Source: Myxococcales bacterium (GTDB lineage Bacteria > Myxococcota_A > Polyangia > Polyangiales > Ga0077539). From it: a stretch of 64,000 nt of DNA. A model generated the notes under the pieces. The model was not told the DNA's origin. It was given only the letters and a program-made list of their open reading frames with translations, and did not search any database. Positions 43,991 to 51,833 of the stretch are shown here, piece after piece. Made by a program: the position numbers and the translations under genes. The stretch covers positions 173,054 through 237,053 of the forward strand of contig JAUSAZ010000144.1 of the NCBI GenBank assembly GCA_030652255.1. Direction: 5' to 3'. Every line of letters begins with the position of its first letter. Within the stretch, counting starts at the first letter, position 1.

Positions 43991-44968
43991 ATGGGAGGGG
44001 CGCGACCAGGCGTAGGGGGGCGGTGGGGGCGATGGCTCCTGCTGGCCTCGCTGGGCGCATCGCTCGGGTGCGCCGCCCGTCGCCCCGCGCGCCCTCCCAC
44101 CACACCCTCCGCGCGCGCCGTCCGCGCGGCGTGTCCGAGCAACCTCGGCGTGATGGCTCCAGCCCACGCCCAGCGATGGCTCTGGCTGCGACCGCGCGCG
44201 CTCTTCGATCACCCCCAGCTCGGTCCCCTGCTCTCCCAGCTCACCCGCGACGCGGGCGAGCGCGCGCTCGTGGCCGAGGCCGAGCGCGGGGGCGTCGAGG
44301 TGCGCACCGTCGAGCGGGCGCTGCTCGTCGAGCGCGGCGGGGCGTCGGTGTCCTTCGCGGCCGGGTCCTTCGATGCCCGGCGCGTCATCGAGCTGCACTG
44401 GGATCGCATGCTGCCGCCGCAGCGCCGCGGCGCCGCGGGCGCGGGGGTGGAGCGCATCGAGGGGATGCTGGGCGGCCGCCCGGTGGCGCTCTCCACCGAC
44501 GCCGCGTGCGGGCTGCTCGCACGGGCCGATCGCGACCCGCGCCTGGTCGACCGGCTGGTCGATCGCCCGTCGGGCGGCGAGCCCGACCCCGCGGAGATGG
44601 TGCGATGGCACATCGAGGGCGCGCCCACCGAGGTCGAGAGCCCCGAGGCCGCGGCGCTCACCACCACCCTGCGGTGGACCGAACTCCGGGCCGACCCCGC
44701 CGCCGACGGACTGCGGGTGACGATCGTGCTGGCGGGGCCGCTCCCGACGAATACACCCGCCCGTATGACGCGGCTGCTGCTCGCGATGGCCGCGAGCCCC
44801 CTGGGCGCCGCCGTCGGGGCCGACGACTGGCTCCATCCGACCGACGCCGCCTGGAGCCACGCGGGGGACGAGTGGCGCGGGGGGTTCGTCATCCCATGGC
44901 GCGGGCTGCGGGCGCTCGTGGGCCTCGCCCGCGGCGCCGTAGAAGCCCCCGATCGCAGGGAATTTTGA
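43991..44968 (+). CDS. Lipoprotein of unknown function downstream of recA
   Basis: 325 residues. The N-terminus is Gly/Arg-rich and leads into a signal with a lipobox (LLLASLGASLGC, Cys at about 27). The rest is a soluble, Arg/Ala-rich domain with no recognised motif; WLWLRPRALFDHPQLGPLL and ARMTRLLLAMAASPLGAAVG are distinctive stretches. The gene begins seven bases after recA, so it is probably co-transcribed, but a functional link to recombination is not implied. Its stop overlaps a TTGACG that may be the -35 of cdnL. Confidence 0.65.
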   Translation: MGGARPGVGGRWGRWLLLASLGASLGCAARRPARPPTTPSARAVRAACPSNLGVMAPAHAQRWLWLRPRALFDHPQLGPLLSQLTRDAGERALVAEAERGGVEVRTVERALLVERGGASVSFAAGSFDARRVIELHWDRMLPPQRRGAAGAGVERIEGMLGGRPVALSTDAACGLLARADRDPRLVDRLVDRPSGGEPDPAEMVRWHIEGAPTEVESPEAAALTTTLRWTELRADPAADGLRVTIVLAGPLPTNTPARMTRLLLAMAASPLGAAVGADDWLHPTDAAWSHAGDEWRGGFVIPWRGLRALVGLARGAVEAPDRREF

Positions 44969-44993
44969 CGCATCGCGTATCGCGTGGTAGCTC
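44965..44993 (+). promoter_or_regulatory. Possible cdnL promoter
   Basis: TTGACG (44965-44970), 17 bases, TAGCTC (44988-44993). The -35 is good and overlaps the upstream stop codon, but the -10 is weak. The remaining leader to the ATG at 45143 is about 145 bases, unusually long for this window, and has no other recognisable element apart from GGAGG 10 bases before the ATG. Confidence 0.25.
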
Positions 44994-45142
44994 ATCGAGG
45001 CTGCGGTGCTGGTGAGGCGACCCACACCTTCGTTCGGCGATGGTGCTCACGCTCACACAAAAGATGGGCCGTGGTGACCCGGTAGCGGTACTCTGTTTCC
45101 AGGGTATCGCAGCGATGTTTGGTGCGCGGAGGTACAAGCGGG

Positions 45143-45646
45143 ATGCAATCGAGCTTCCAGGTTGGTGACAACGCGGTCCACCCGGCACACGGGCTCGGCG
45201 AGGTGACGGGCATCGAGCGACGGGAGATCGCCGGCGCGACGAAGGCCTTCTATGTCGTGAAGATCCTCGAGACGGGCATGCGGGTGATGGTGCCCACGCA
45301 GACCTCGGACTCGGTCGGGCTCCGCGGGGTGATGTCCGAGGTCGACGCCGACGCCGTGATGGACGTCTTCAAGACCGCCGACAAGGCCGTCGGCGCGGGG
45401 CCGTGGAACCGTCGGCAGCGCGCCTACAACGAGATGATCAAGAGCGGCTCGCCGCAGGAGGTCGCCAAGGTGCTGCGCGACCTCTACCGCATCAAGTTCC
45501 GCAGCGAGAAAGACCTCTCCTACGGCGAGCGTCGGCTGATGGACCAGGCGCGCGGCCTCCTCTTCAAGGAGCTCGCGATGGCCCGGCACATCACCGAGGC
45601 GCAGATCGAGCAGGAGATCGAAGCGATCTTCGCCGTCGCGAGCTGA
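45143..45646 (+). CDS. cdnL: CdnL/CarD family RNA polymerase-binding transcription factor
   Basis: 167 residues, the same length as Myxococcus CdnL (164) and without the HMGA-like tail of CarD. The N-terminal RNAP-interaction Tudor-like domain reads FQVGDNAVHPAHGLGEVTGI...FYVVKILETGMRVMVP. The C-terminal helical domain has WNRRQRAYNEMIKSGSPQEV, AKVLRDLYRI and the KDLSYGERRLMDQARGLL stretch, with the conserved Trp used to stabilise open promoter complexes. In Myxococcus, CdnL is essential and activates rRNA promoters. It has a GGAGG ribosome site. Confidence 0.95.
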   Translation: MQSSFQVGDNAVHPAHGLGEVTGIERREIAGATKAFYVVKILETGMRVMVPTQTSDSVGLRGVMSEVDADAVMDVFKTADKAVGAGPWNRRQRAYNEMIKSGSPQEVAKVLRDLYRIKFRSEKDLSYGERRLMDQARGLLFKELAMARHITEAQIEQEIEAIFAVAS

Positions 45647-45649
45647 GCC

Positions 45650-45907
45650 TCACCCGCCTGCCACGGGCGGAATCACCGCCACCTCGTCCCCCTCCCCCAG
45701 CAGCCGATCGTCCTTCGCGTACTCGCCGTTGACGGCGAAGCGCAGCGAGCGCGCGTGCCCAGCGAGCGCCGGGTAGCGCGCGAACAGCGCCGCCCGCAGC
45801 GTCGCGACGGTGGCGCCCGGGGCGATGCTCCAGGGGAGCTCGGCCTCGCCCACGACGTCGCGCGCCGCGGCGAAGCAGAGCACCCGTAGCTCGATCGCGT
45901 CGGCCAT
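45650..45907 (-). CDS. moaD: MoaD-type molybdopterin synthase small subunit
   Basis: 85 residues of ubiquitin-like fold ending in Gly-Gly (VAVIPPVAGG), which becomes the thiocarboxylate that donates sulfur to precursor Z. Further typical parts are LRVLCFAAARDVVG, LRAALFARYPAL and FAVNGEYA. It sits three bases after moeA in the mogA-moeA-moaD operon and converges with cdnL, three bases between stops. The MoaE large subunit is not in the window. Confidence 0.9.
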   Translation of the reverse strand: MADAIELRVLCFAAARDVVGEAELPWSIAPGATVATLRAALFARYPALAGHARSLRFAVNGEYAKDDRLLGEGDEVAVIPPVAGG

Positions 45908-45910
45908 CGC

Positions 45911-47131
45911 TCACACCTCCTGGAGCCGGAAGCAGCGCACGGTCGCGCCCGCTTCGAGGTGGGCGACCTCGGCCTCGACCTCCGCGAGCGCGTCGGCCCA
46001 CGCGAAGGACGTGAACGCGCCCGACTGCTGGTTGCCCAGCGGCGTCGCGACGGGCAGCGGGGCGTCGCCCCACCCGAGGCCGACCCGGACGAACTCCTTA
46101 CGGCCCGGCGAGCGGGTGATCGCGGCCGACAGCGTGGCGGCGAAGCGCGGGGCCGTGGGCCGTCGATCGCCCTGGAGCGCGCGCAGGAGCGGCGCCCCGA
46201 AGAGCACGAAGGTGAGCAGCGCCGACGAGGGGTTGCCCGGCAGACCGAGCACCCGCACGCCCTCCCGCGAGCGCCCGAGGCAGAGGGGCTTGCCGGGCTT
46301 GATGGCCACCCGCCAGAAGTCGAGCGCGACCCCTTCGGACTCCAGCGCGTCGCGCACCACGTCGCGGTCGCCGACGCTCACGCCGCCGACGGTGAGCACC
46401 ACGTCGGCGCCGCGGAGCGCACCGCGCACCGTCGCGCGCACGGCGTCGCGGTCGTCGCCCACGGCGGCCTCCACCCGCGCGATGCCGCCGCAGGCGCTCA
46501 CCAGCGCCGCCAGCGACGGACCGAGGACGTCGACGATGCGCCCGGGCTGGCTGGGGGTTCCGGCGTCGCGGAGCTCGTCGCCGGTGAGCACGATGGAGAC
46601 CACCGGGCGGCGCGCCACGGACACCCGCAGCGCTTCCACGCCCACCAGCGCGGGCACATGGAAGGGCGTCACGCGCGTCCCGGCAGCGAGCACCACGGCG
46701 CCCGCGCGAAGGTCGCTGCCGACCCGATGCACGCTCGCGCCCGGGCGCACCGCGCGGGAGAAGAGCGCGTGCTCCCCGTCGCGGGTCACGTCCTCCTGCA
46801 TCACCACGGCGTCGGCGCCGTCGGGCAGCGGGGCGCCGGTGAAGATGCGCGTGACGACGCCTCGCGCGAGGGCCCCAGGCCACGCGCCGCCCGCGGCGGA
46901 CTCGCCCACCACGGGCAGCCGACACGGCCCGCCCGCGAGGTCGGCGCTCTGCACGGCATAGCCGTCCATGGTGCTGCGGTCGAAGGCCGGGACGTCCGCC
47001 GGGGCGAGCACGTCCGCCGCGAGAACGCGCCCGATGGAGAGCGCGGCGTCGACCCGCTCGATCCCAGCGGGCGCGACGCCACCGAGGACTCGCCCGAGGG
47101 CGTCGTCGAAGCTCAGCATCGACGCGGTCAC
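45911..47131 (-). CDS. moeA: Molybdopterin molybdenumtransferase MoeA
   Basis: 406 residues. MoeA inserts molybdenum into adenylylated molybdopterin. Visible are the N-terminal ADVPAFDRSTMDGYAV, the GAPLPDGADAVVMQEDV block, the MPT-binding VVLTVGGVSVGDRDVV, IKPGKPLCLG, and GLPGNPSSALLTF. The GTG start at 47131 overlaps the mogA stop (GTGA); the ATG at 47119 is an alternative. The operon order is mogA-moeA-moaD, consistent with molybdenum-cofactor synthesis. Confidence 0.95.
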   Translation of the reverse strand: MTASMLSFDDALGRVLGGVAPAGIERVDAALSIGRVLAADVLAPADVPAFDRSTMDGYAVQSADLAGGPCRLPVVGESAAGGAWPGALARGVVTRIFTGAPLPDGADAVVMQEDVTRDGEHALFSRAVRPGASVHRVGSDLRAGAVVLAAGTRVTPFHVPALVGVEALRVSVARRPVVSIVLTGDELRDAGTPSQPGRIVDVLGPSLAALVSACGGIARVEAAVGDDRDAVRATVRGALRGADVVLTVGGVSVGDRDVVRDALESEGVALDFWRVAIKPGKPLCLGRSREGVRVLGLPGNPSSALLTFVLFGAPLLRALQGDRRPTAPRFAATLSAAITRSPGRKEFVRVGLGWGDAPLPVATPLGNQQSGAFTSFAWADALAEVEAEVAHLEAGATVRCFRLQEV

Positions 47132-47622
47132 GGGGCGCCCCGCAGCAGCGCCACCATGTGCCCCAGCGTCGGGCCGAGCACCGCGTCGACCGCGAGCGCG
47201 ACCGCCGAGGGGTTGCCCGGGAGCAGCGCCACGACCTTGCCGCGCGCCACCCCGGCCACCGCGCGCGACAGGACCGAGCGTGCGCCGACCTGCTCCCATG
47301 ACAGCCGGCGGAAGGCCTCGCCGAAGCCGTCGAGGGTCTTCTCCAGGAGCGGGGCGATGGCCTCGATGGCCTGGTCGCGCGGGGCGATGCCGGTGCCGCC
47401 GGTGGTGACCACCGCGTCGACGCCGGGCTCGCCGAGCAGCGCGCTCACGGCGGCGAGGATGGCCGCCGGGTCGTCGGTGACCCGGGCGTGCGAGACCAGC
47501 TCGGCGCCCGCGGCGCGCAGTCGCTCGCCCAGGAGGGCGCCGCCGCGGTCGTCGGCGGCGGTGCGGGTGTCGCTGATGGTGAGGGTCGCGACGCGCGGTG
47601 TGAGGGTGGTCTGGTGGGCCAT
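47128..47622 (-). CDS. mogA: Molybdopterin adenylyltransferase MogA/MoaB
   Basis: 164 residues. It has ATLTISDTRTAADDRGG, DAVVTTGGTGIAPRD and LLPGNPSAVAL, the substrate-binding motifs of the MogA/MoaB family. It adenylylates molybdopterin before metal insertion by MoeA. The ATG at 47622 is the first that gives the family N-terminus. Upstream is a TACCCT box at 47645-47650, 22 bases away, and then the divergent alcohol dehydrogenase gene, leaving 248 bases of non-coding DNA. Confidence 0.92.
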   Translation of the reverse strand: MAHQTTLTPRVATLTISDTRTAADDRGGALLGERLRAAGAELVSHARVTDDPAAILAAVSALLGEPGVDAVVTTGGTGIAPRDQAIEAIAPLLEKTLDGFGEAFRRLSWEQVGARSVLSRAVAGVARGKVVALLPGNPSAVALAVDAVLGPTLGHMVALLRGAP

Positions 47623-47870
47623 CGATGGGGGTCCGAGGCGGCGGAGGGTATACCCACAGCGGAGGCTCCTCCAACGACCGACGCGGTCATGCCGTGGGCG
47701 GCCGGGACCATTGGCGTAGCAAGCTCGCTCGCGCGTCGTCGGCACAGTGGGGCATATCGCCGCGACGCCTGTAGAGAGCGCGGAGCGGTGATGGTGCGCG
47801 CCGGGGCGGCGGTATGGGCGTTGCGTAGCAGCGCCGTCGGCGAGTCAACGCACGAAAGGACCGCAGCACC
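47623..47870. other. Divergent intergenic region mogA / alcohol dehydrogenase
   Basis: 248 bases. A GGGTATACCC palindrome around 47647-47654 contains the minus-strand TACCCT box likely used by mogA. The half nearer the dehydrogenase gene is GC-rich. It ends in GAAAGGA, about ten bases before the ATG at 47871, which serves as its Shine-Dalgarno. No further gene or RNA is recognised. Confidence 0.3.
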
Positions 47871-49043
47871 ATGAAGGCACTCTGCTGGCACGGCACCGGG
47901 GATGTTCGCATCGACACGGTGCCCGACCCGAAGATCGAGGCGCCCACGGACGCCATCGTGAAGATCACCGCGAGCGGCATCTGCGGCTCCGACCTGCACC
48001 TGCTCGACGGCTTCATGCCGACGATGGAGAAGGGCGACGTGCTCGGGCACGAGCCGATGGGCGAGGTCGTCGAGGTGGGCTCGGCGGTCACCCACCTGCG
48101 CAAGGGCGACCGCGTGGTGGTGCCCTTCACCATCGCGTGCGGGTCGTGCTTCTTCTGCAAGAAGACCCTGTTCTCGTGCTGCGACAACTCCAACCCCAAC
48201 GCGGAGATGGCGCGCAAGGCGATGGGCCACTCGCCCTCCGGTCTCTTCGGCTTCTCCCACATGCTCGGCGGCTACGCGGGCGGACAGGCGGAGTACCTGC
48301 GCGTGCCCTACGCCGACGTGGGGCCGATCAAGATCGAGTCGGGCCTCTCGGACGACAAGGTGCTCTTCCTGTCGGACATCTTCCCGACCGGGTACATGGC
48401 CGCGGAGAACTGCGGCATCGAGCCGGGCGACACCGTGGCCGTGTGGGGCTGCGGGCCGGTGGGGCAGTTCGCCATCAAGAGCGCGTGGATGTTCCACCCG
48501 GGGCGGGTGATCGCCATCGACCGGGTGCCCGAGCGCCTCGCCATGGCGCGCGAGCACGGCAACGCCGAGACCATCGACTGCGGCAGCGAGGACGTCTACG
48601 AGCGGCTCCAGGAGATGACCCACGGGCGAGGCCCCGACCGGTGCATCGACGCGGTCGGCTGCGAGGCCCACGCCTCGGGCAGCCTCGACGCGGTGCTCGA
48701 CGCCGCCAAGGCCGCGGTGATGCTCACCACCGACCGCTCGCACGTGCTGCGCGAGGCCATCATGTGCTGCCGCAAGGGAGGAACCCTCTCCGTGCCGGGC
48801 GCCTACGTGGGCTTCCCGGACAAGATTCCCTTCGGCGCGCTGATGAACAAGGGCCTCACCATCCGCACCGGCCAGACGCACATGCAGCGCTACCTGCACC
48901 CGCTGCTGCGCAAGATCGAGCAGGGCGAGATCGACCCCTCCTTCGTCATCACCCACCGGGTGCCGCTCGACGAGGCGCCCGCGGCCTACAAGAACTTCCG
49001 CGACAAGAAGGACGGCTGCATCAAGGTCGTGCTCCAGCCCTGA
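47871..49043 (+). CDS. Zinc-dependent alcohol/formaldehyde-type dehydrogenase (MDR family)
   Basis: 390 residues. Catalytic zinc ligands are C38 (GICGSD), H60 and E61 (GHEPMG). Structural zinc Cys are C90, C93, C96 and C103/C104 (CGSCFFCKKTLFSCC). The NAD-binding loop is VWGCGPVGQFAI with acidic D at the end of beta-2 (VIAIDRV), indicating NAD. The long middle insertion (AEMARKAMGHSPSGLFGFSHMLGGYAGGQAEYLRVPYA) is characteristic of the glutathione-independent formaldehyde dehydrogenase-like group. The substrate is not settled. It is a single gene, convergent with the PLD gene. Confidence 0.9.
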   Translation: MKALCWHGTGDVRIDTVPDPKIEAPTDAIVKITASGICGSDLHLLDGFMPTMEKGDVLGHEPMGEVVEVGSAVTHLRKGDRVVVPFTIACGSCFFCKKTLFSCCDNSNPNAEMARKAMGHSPSGLFGFSHMLGGYAGGQAEYLRVPYADVGPIKIESGLSDDKVLFLSDIFPTGYMAAENCGIEPGDTVAVWGCGPVGQFAIKSAWMFHPGRVIAIDRVPERLAMAREHGNAETIDCGSEDVYERLQEMTHGRGPDRCIDAVGCEAHASGSLDAVLDAAKAAVMLTTDRSHVLREAIMCCRKGGTLSVPGAYVGFPDKIPFGALMNKGLTIRTGQTHMQRYLHPLLRKIEQGEIDPSFVITHRVPLDEAPAAYKNFRDKKDGCIKVVLQP

Positions 49044-49056
49044 CGGGCGGGCGCGC

Positions 49057-50415
49057 TCACAGCACGCGCCGCGAGACCAGCAGCAGGGTGCGCGGGTCGC
49101 GGTGCTGCACACGCATCCCGTCGACCGAGCCGTCGACGTCGGCCAGGGTGAAGCGACGCGAGTGCCGGACGTCGACGTCGCGCACCCGGGCCAGCACGTC
49201 GCGGGCGAGCTCGGGGCCGTCGACCAGCACCACCAGCTCGAAGTCCTTGTCGTCTTCGAGGCTCCGGAAATTGAGGTTGGTCGAGCCGTGCACCGACCAG
49301 CGCGCGTCGAAGACCGCGACCTTCAGGTGCGTGAAGTGGTTCTGGTACTCGTAGACGTCGATGCCGCAGGCCAGGTAGCGCGCGTAGAAGTGCTGCTGCG
49401 CGTCGTGGGCGAAGGCGTTGTCGTTCCACTCGAGGGCCGGGAGCACCAGGGTGACGTCGAGCGAGGGCCGCGCGGACTTCGCGGCCACCAGCGCCTCCGC
49501 GATGGCCGGGTGATAGCAGTAGGGGTTCTCGATGAAGATCGAGCGCTCGGCCGAGGCGATGAGCCCGACGTAGAGCGCGCGCATGGCGTTGGGCTCGCCG
49601 GTGGGCGCGCTGTGGATGACCGTCGCCGACGCGACCCCGATGCCCCGCGGCGCGGCGGCGGGCGGCGCGACGGCGGGCCACGGGGCGAGCTCGAAGGCGG
49701 GGCCGCCGTCGAGGATCCATCGGTCGCGGAAGTGGCGGTTGATGTCGTCGACCACCGGGCCCTCGAAGCGGGTGAGGCTGTCGTGCCACTTCCACCAGGG
49801 CTCGCGCGAGCCCTGTAGCTCCCACGCCTCGGCCTCCGCCTTGGCCTCGACGGCCGGGTCGAAGGGCGCGTGGTTCATGTACTGCGCGCCGATGTTGGCG
49901 CCGCCCGTGTAGGCCACGCGGCGGTCGATGACGATGATCTTGCGGTGGTCGATGTGCAGGTCGTCGACGCTGATGGCGCCGCGGATCTGCGCGGCCAGCG
50001 AGCGCAGCCGCTCGTCGGCGTGGGGGTGGTCGGCGTCGTAGTCGATGTTGGTGTCGTAGACCTGCACGCCCGAAGTGGTGAGCCGCTCGCAGAGGGGCCC
50101 GACGTCGGTGGGGTCGTAGTCGATGTTGGGGTCCTGATCGATCATCTCCTTCTCGCCGGTGGAGAAGGGGTCGCCCATGGCAGTCTTCGCCTGGTTGAGG
50201 AGCACCCGCACCGCCACCCCGCGCGCTGCCTGATCGCAGAGCACCGCCGCGACCTCCAGGCCCACCGGGTCGCGGAAGAACAGGAACATCGACACGTGGA
50301 TCTCCCGCTCCGCCGCCCGCAGGTCGGCCAGGAGCGCCGGGAGCACCTCGTGCCCGTCGATGAGCATCGTGGCGTGGCTGCGTCCCACGCCTGCGCCGTC
50401 CGCGTCCGACATCAT
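49057..50415 (-). CDS. Phospholipase D family protein (cardiolipin-synthase-like)
   Basis: 452 residues without TM helices. It has two HKD motifs: HRKIIVID with the following GGANIG, and HLKVAVFD with GSTNLNFRS, as required for a two-domain PLD active site. The first domain begins with ILLADLRAAEREIHVSMFLF-type helix-strand typical of Cls enzymes (here LPALLADLRAAEREIHVSMF). Between the motifs is a long insertion with HAPFDPAVEAKAEAEAW. It may make cardiolipin or transfer phosphatidyl groups. The start is one of two tandem ATG codons at 50415/50412, three to six bases from a TATGAT box. Confidence 0.85.
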   Translation of the reverse strand: MMSDADGAGVGRSHATMLIDGHEVLPALLADLRAAEREIHVSMFLFFRDPVGLEVAAVLCDQAARGVAVRVLLNQAKTAMGDPFSTGEKEMIDQDPNIDYDPTDVGPLCERLTTSGVQVYDTNIDYDADHPHADERLRSLAAQIRGAISVDDLHIDHRKIIVIDRRVAYTGGANIGAQYMNHAPFDPAVEAKAEAEAWELQGSREPWWKWHDSLTRFEGPVVDDINRHFRDRWILDGGPAFELAPWPAVAPPAAAPRGIGVASATVIHSAPTGEPNAMRALYVGLIASAERSIFIENPYCYHPAIAEALVAAKSARPSLDVTLVLPALEWNDNAFAHDAQQHFYARYLACGIDVYEYQNHFTHLKVAVFDARWSVHGSTNLNFRSLEDDKDFELVVLVDGPELARDVLARVRDVDVRHSRRFTLADVDGSVDGMRVQHRDPRTLLLVSRRVL

Positions 50416-50418
50416 CGA

Positions 50419-50424
50419 ATCATA
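50419..50424 (-). promoter_or_regulatory. Putative -10 box (TATGAT) of the PLD gene
   Basis: Minus-strand TATGAT within CTATATGATT ends only three bases before the first ATG. Transcription would start at or inside the start codon, so the message would be leaderless. Confidence 0.35.
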
Positions 50425-50484
50425 TAGGCACCCCGCGGCGCGATCGGTCCCCCCAAAATCACGAGGGGCGCGAGGCCGGGATGG

Positions 50485-50490
50485 TAGCGT
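50485..50490 (+). promoter_or_regulatory. Putative -10 box (TAGCGT) of the M20 amidase gene
   Basis: TAGCGT lies 38 bases before the ATG at 50529. Here a leader is present and carries AGGAG 9 bases before the start. Confidence 0.3.
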
Positions 50491-50528
50491 CCTCGGGCTC
50501 GCACACCCCCCCAGAGGAGCCCCCACCG

Positions 50529-51824
50529 ATGCCCCCCCCACGCACGAAGCGCCTCTCCGCACCGAGCTCGAAGCGCGTGATCGCAGACCTCCGCGAGCTC
50601 GCCGCGCGCACCTCCACCGAGCGCGGCGCGCAGCGCGTCGCCTGGGGACCGGTCTGGCGCGAGGCGCGCGCGTGGTTTACCGAGAAGGTGAAGGCCGAGC
50701 TCGGGCTCCCGGTGGAGACCGACCCCGCGGGCAACGCGTGGGTCACCCTCCCGGGCGCGTCGCCGCGGGGCGTGGTGTTCGGGAGCCACCTCGACTCCGT
50801 GCCAGGCGGCGGGTGGCTCGATGGGGTGCTGGGCGTGGTCGCGGGCATCGAGGCCCTGCGCCGCCACGCGGCCGCCGGCACGCCGCCGGTCACCATGCAC
50901 CTCGTCGACTGGGCCGACGAGGAGGGCGCCCGCTACGGCCGCAGCCTCACGGGCTCCGCTGCGTCCGCGGGCACCCTCGACGCCGCCAGGGAGCTCGCGC
51001 ACCTCGTCGACCGCAACGGGGTCAAGCTGCCCGACGCGCTCCGCGAGAACGGCGTCGAGCTCGAGCGCATGGGCCACGCGCACGCGTGGCTGAAGGCGCG
51101 CGACCCGCGGGCCTACGTCGAGCTCCACATCGAGCAGGGCCCGGTGCTCGAGGCGATGAAGAAGCCCGTCGGGGTGGTGCTCGGCACGATGGGCGTCGAG
51201 CGCCACATGGTGCGCTTCACGGGCCAAGCGGTGCACGCGGGCGCGACGCCCATCCCGCTGCGGCAGGACGCCTTCCTCGCGGCGGCGGAGTTCGCCCTCG
51301 CGTGCCGGGACATCGGGCTGAAGTTCTCCGGGCGCACCCCGAAGACGCGGGTGGTCGCGACCTGCGGCGTCGTGAAGGTCGAGCCCGGCTTCGTCACCGC
51401 GGTGTCCGGCGCGACGGACATCTCCCTCGACCTGCGCGCGCTCGACGGCGCCGTGCTCGCGAAGATGCAGGCCGCCGCGGAGAAGGCCTCGCGCGCCGCC
51501 GCGAAGAAGAACCGCTGCACCGTCGCCTGGAGCCCGCTGCTCTCCATCGAGCCGCGCCCCTTCGACCCGACGCTCCTCGAGCTCTGCGCCGACGCCGTGC
51601 GCGAGTTCGCGGGCGACGCGCCGAAGCTCCCCTCCGGGCCGCTGCACGACGCCGCGGAGATGGCCGGCATCATGCCGACGGTGATGGTCTTCGCGCAGTC
51701 GTCGCCGGGCATCTCGCACACACGCCTCGAGGACACGCCGATCCCCCACCTCGACAAGTCGATCAAGGCCTTCCTGCGCCTCGTGGAGACCACCGTCGCG
51801 CACGTGGCCGCCGACGAGGCGTAG
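50529..51824 (+). CDS. Zn-dependent hydantoinase/carbamoylase family amidase (M20)
   Basis: 431 residues. It matches N-carbamoyl-L-amino acid hydrolases and allantoate/ureidoglycolate amidohydrolases: GSHLDSVPGGGWLDGVLG (H87, D98), DWADEEGARYGRSLTGS (E131/E132), YVELHIEQGPVLE (H200) and the late LHDAAEMAGIMPTVMVF. The dimerisation domain has GQAVHAGATPIPLRQDA. It binds two metals and cleaves carbamoyl or amide bonds; the precise substrate is not determined by sequence. The ATG at 50529 has an AGGAG site. It is convergent with the GH31 gene. Confidence 0.88.
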   Translation: MPPPRTKRLSAPSSKRVIADLRELAARTSTERGAQRVAWGPVWREARAWFTEKVKAELGLPVETDPAGNAWVTLPGASPRGVVFGSHLDSVPGGGWLDGVLGVVAGIEALRRHAAAGTPPVTMHLVDWADEEGARYGRSLTGSAASAGTLDAARELAHLVDRNGVKLPDALRENGVELERMGHAHAWLKARDPRAYVELHIEQGPVLEAMKKPVGVVLGTMGVERHMVRFTGQAVHAGATPIPLRQDAFLAAAEFALACRDIGLKFSGRTPKTRVVATCGVVKVEPGFVTAVSGATDISLDLRALDGAVLAKMQAAAEKASRAAAKKNRCTVAWSPLLSIEPRPFDPTLLELCADAVREFAGDAPKLPSGPLHDAAEMAGIMPTVMVFAQSSPGISHTRLEDTPIPHLDKSIKAFLRLVETTVAHVAADEA

Positions 51825-51833
51825 GCGTCGCGA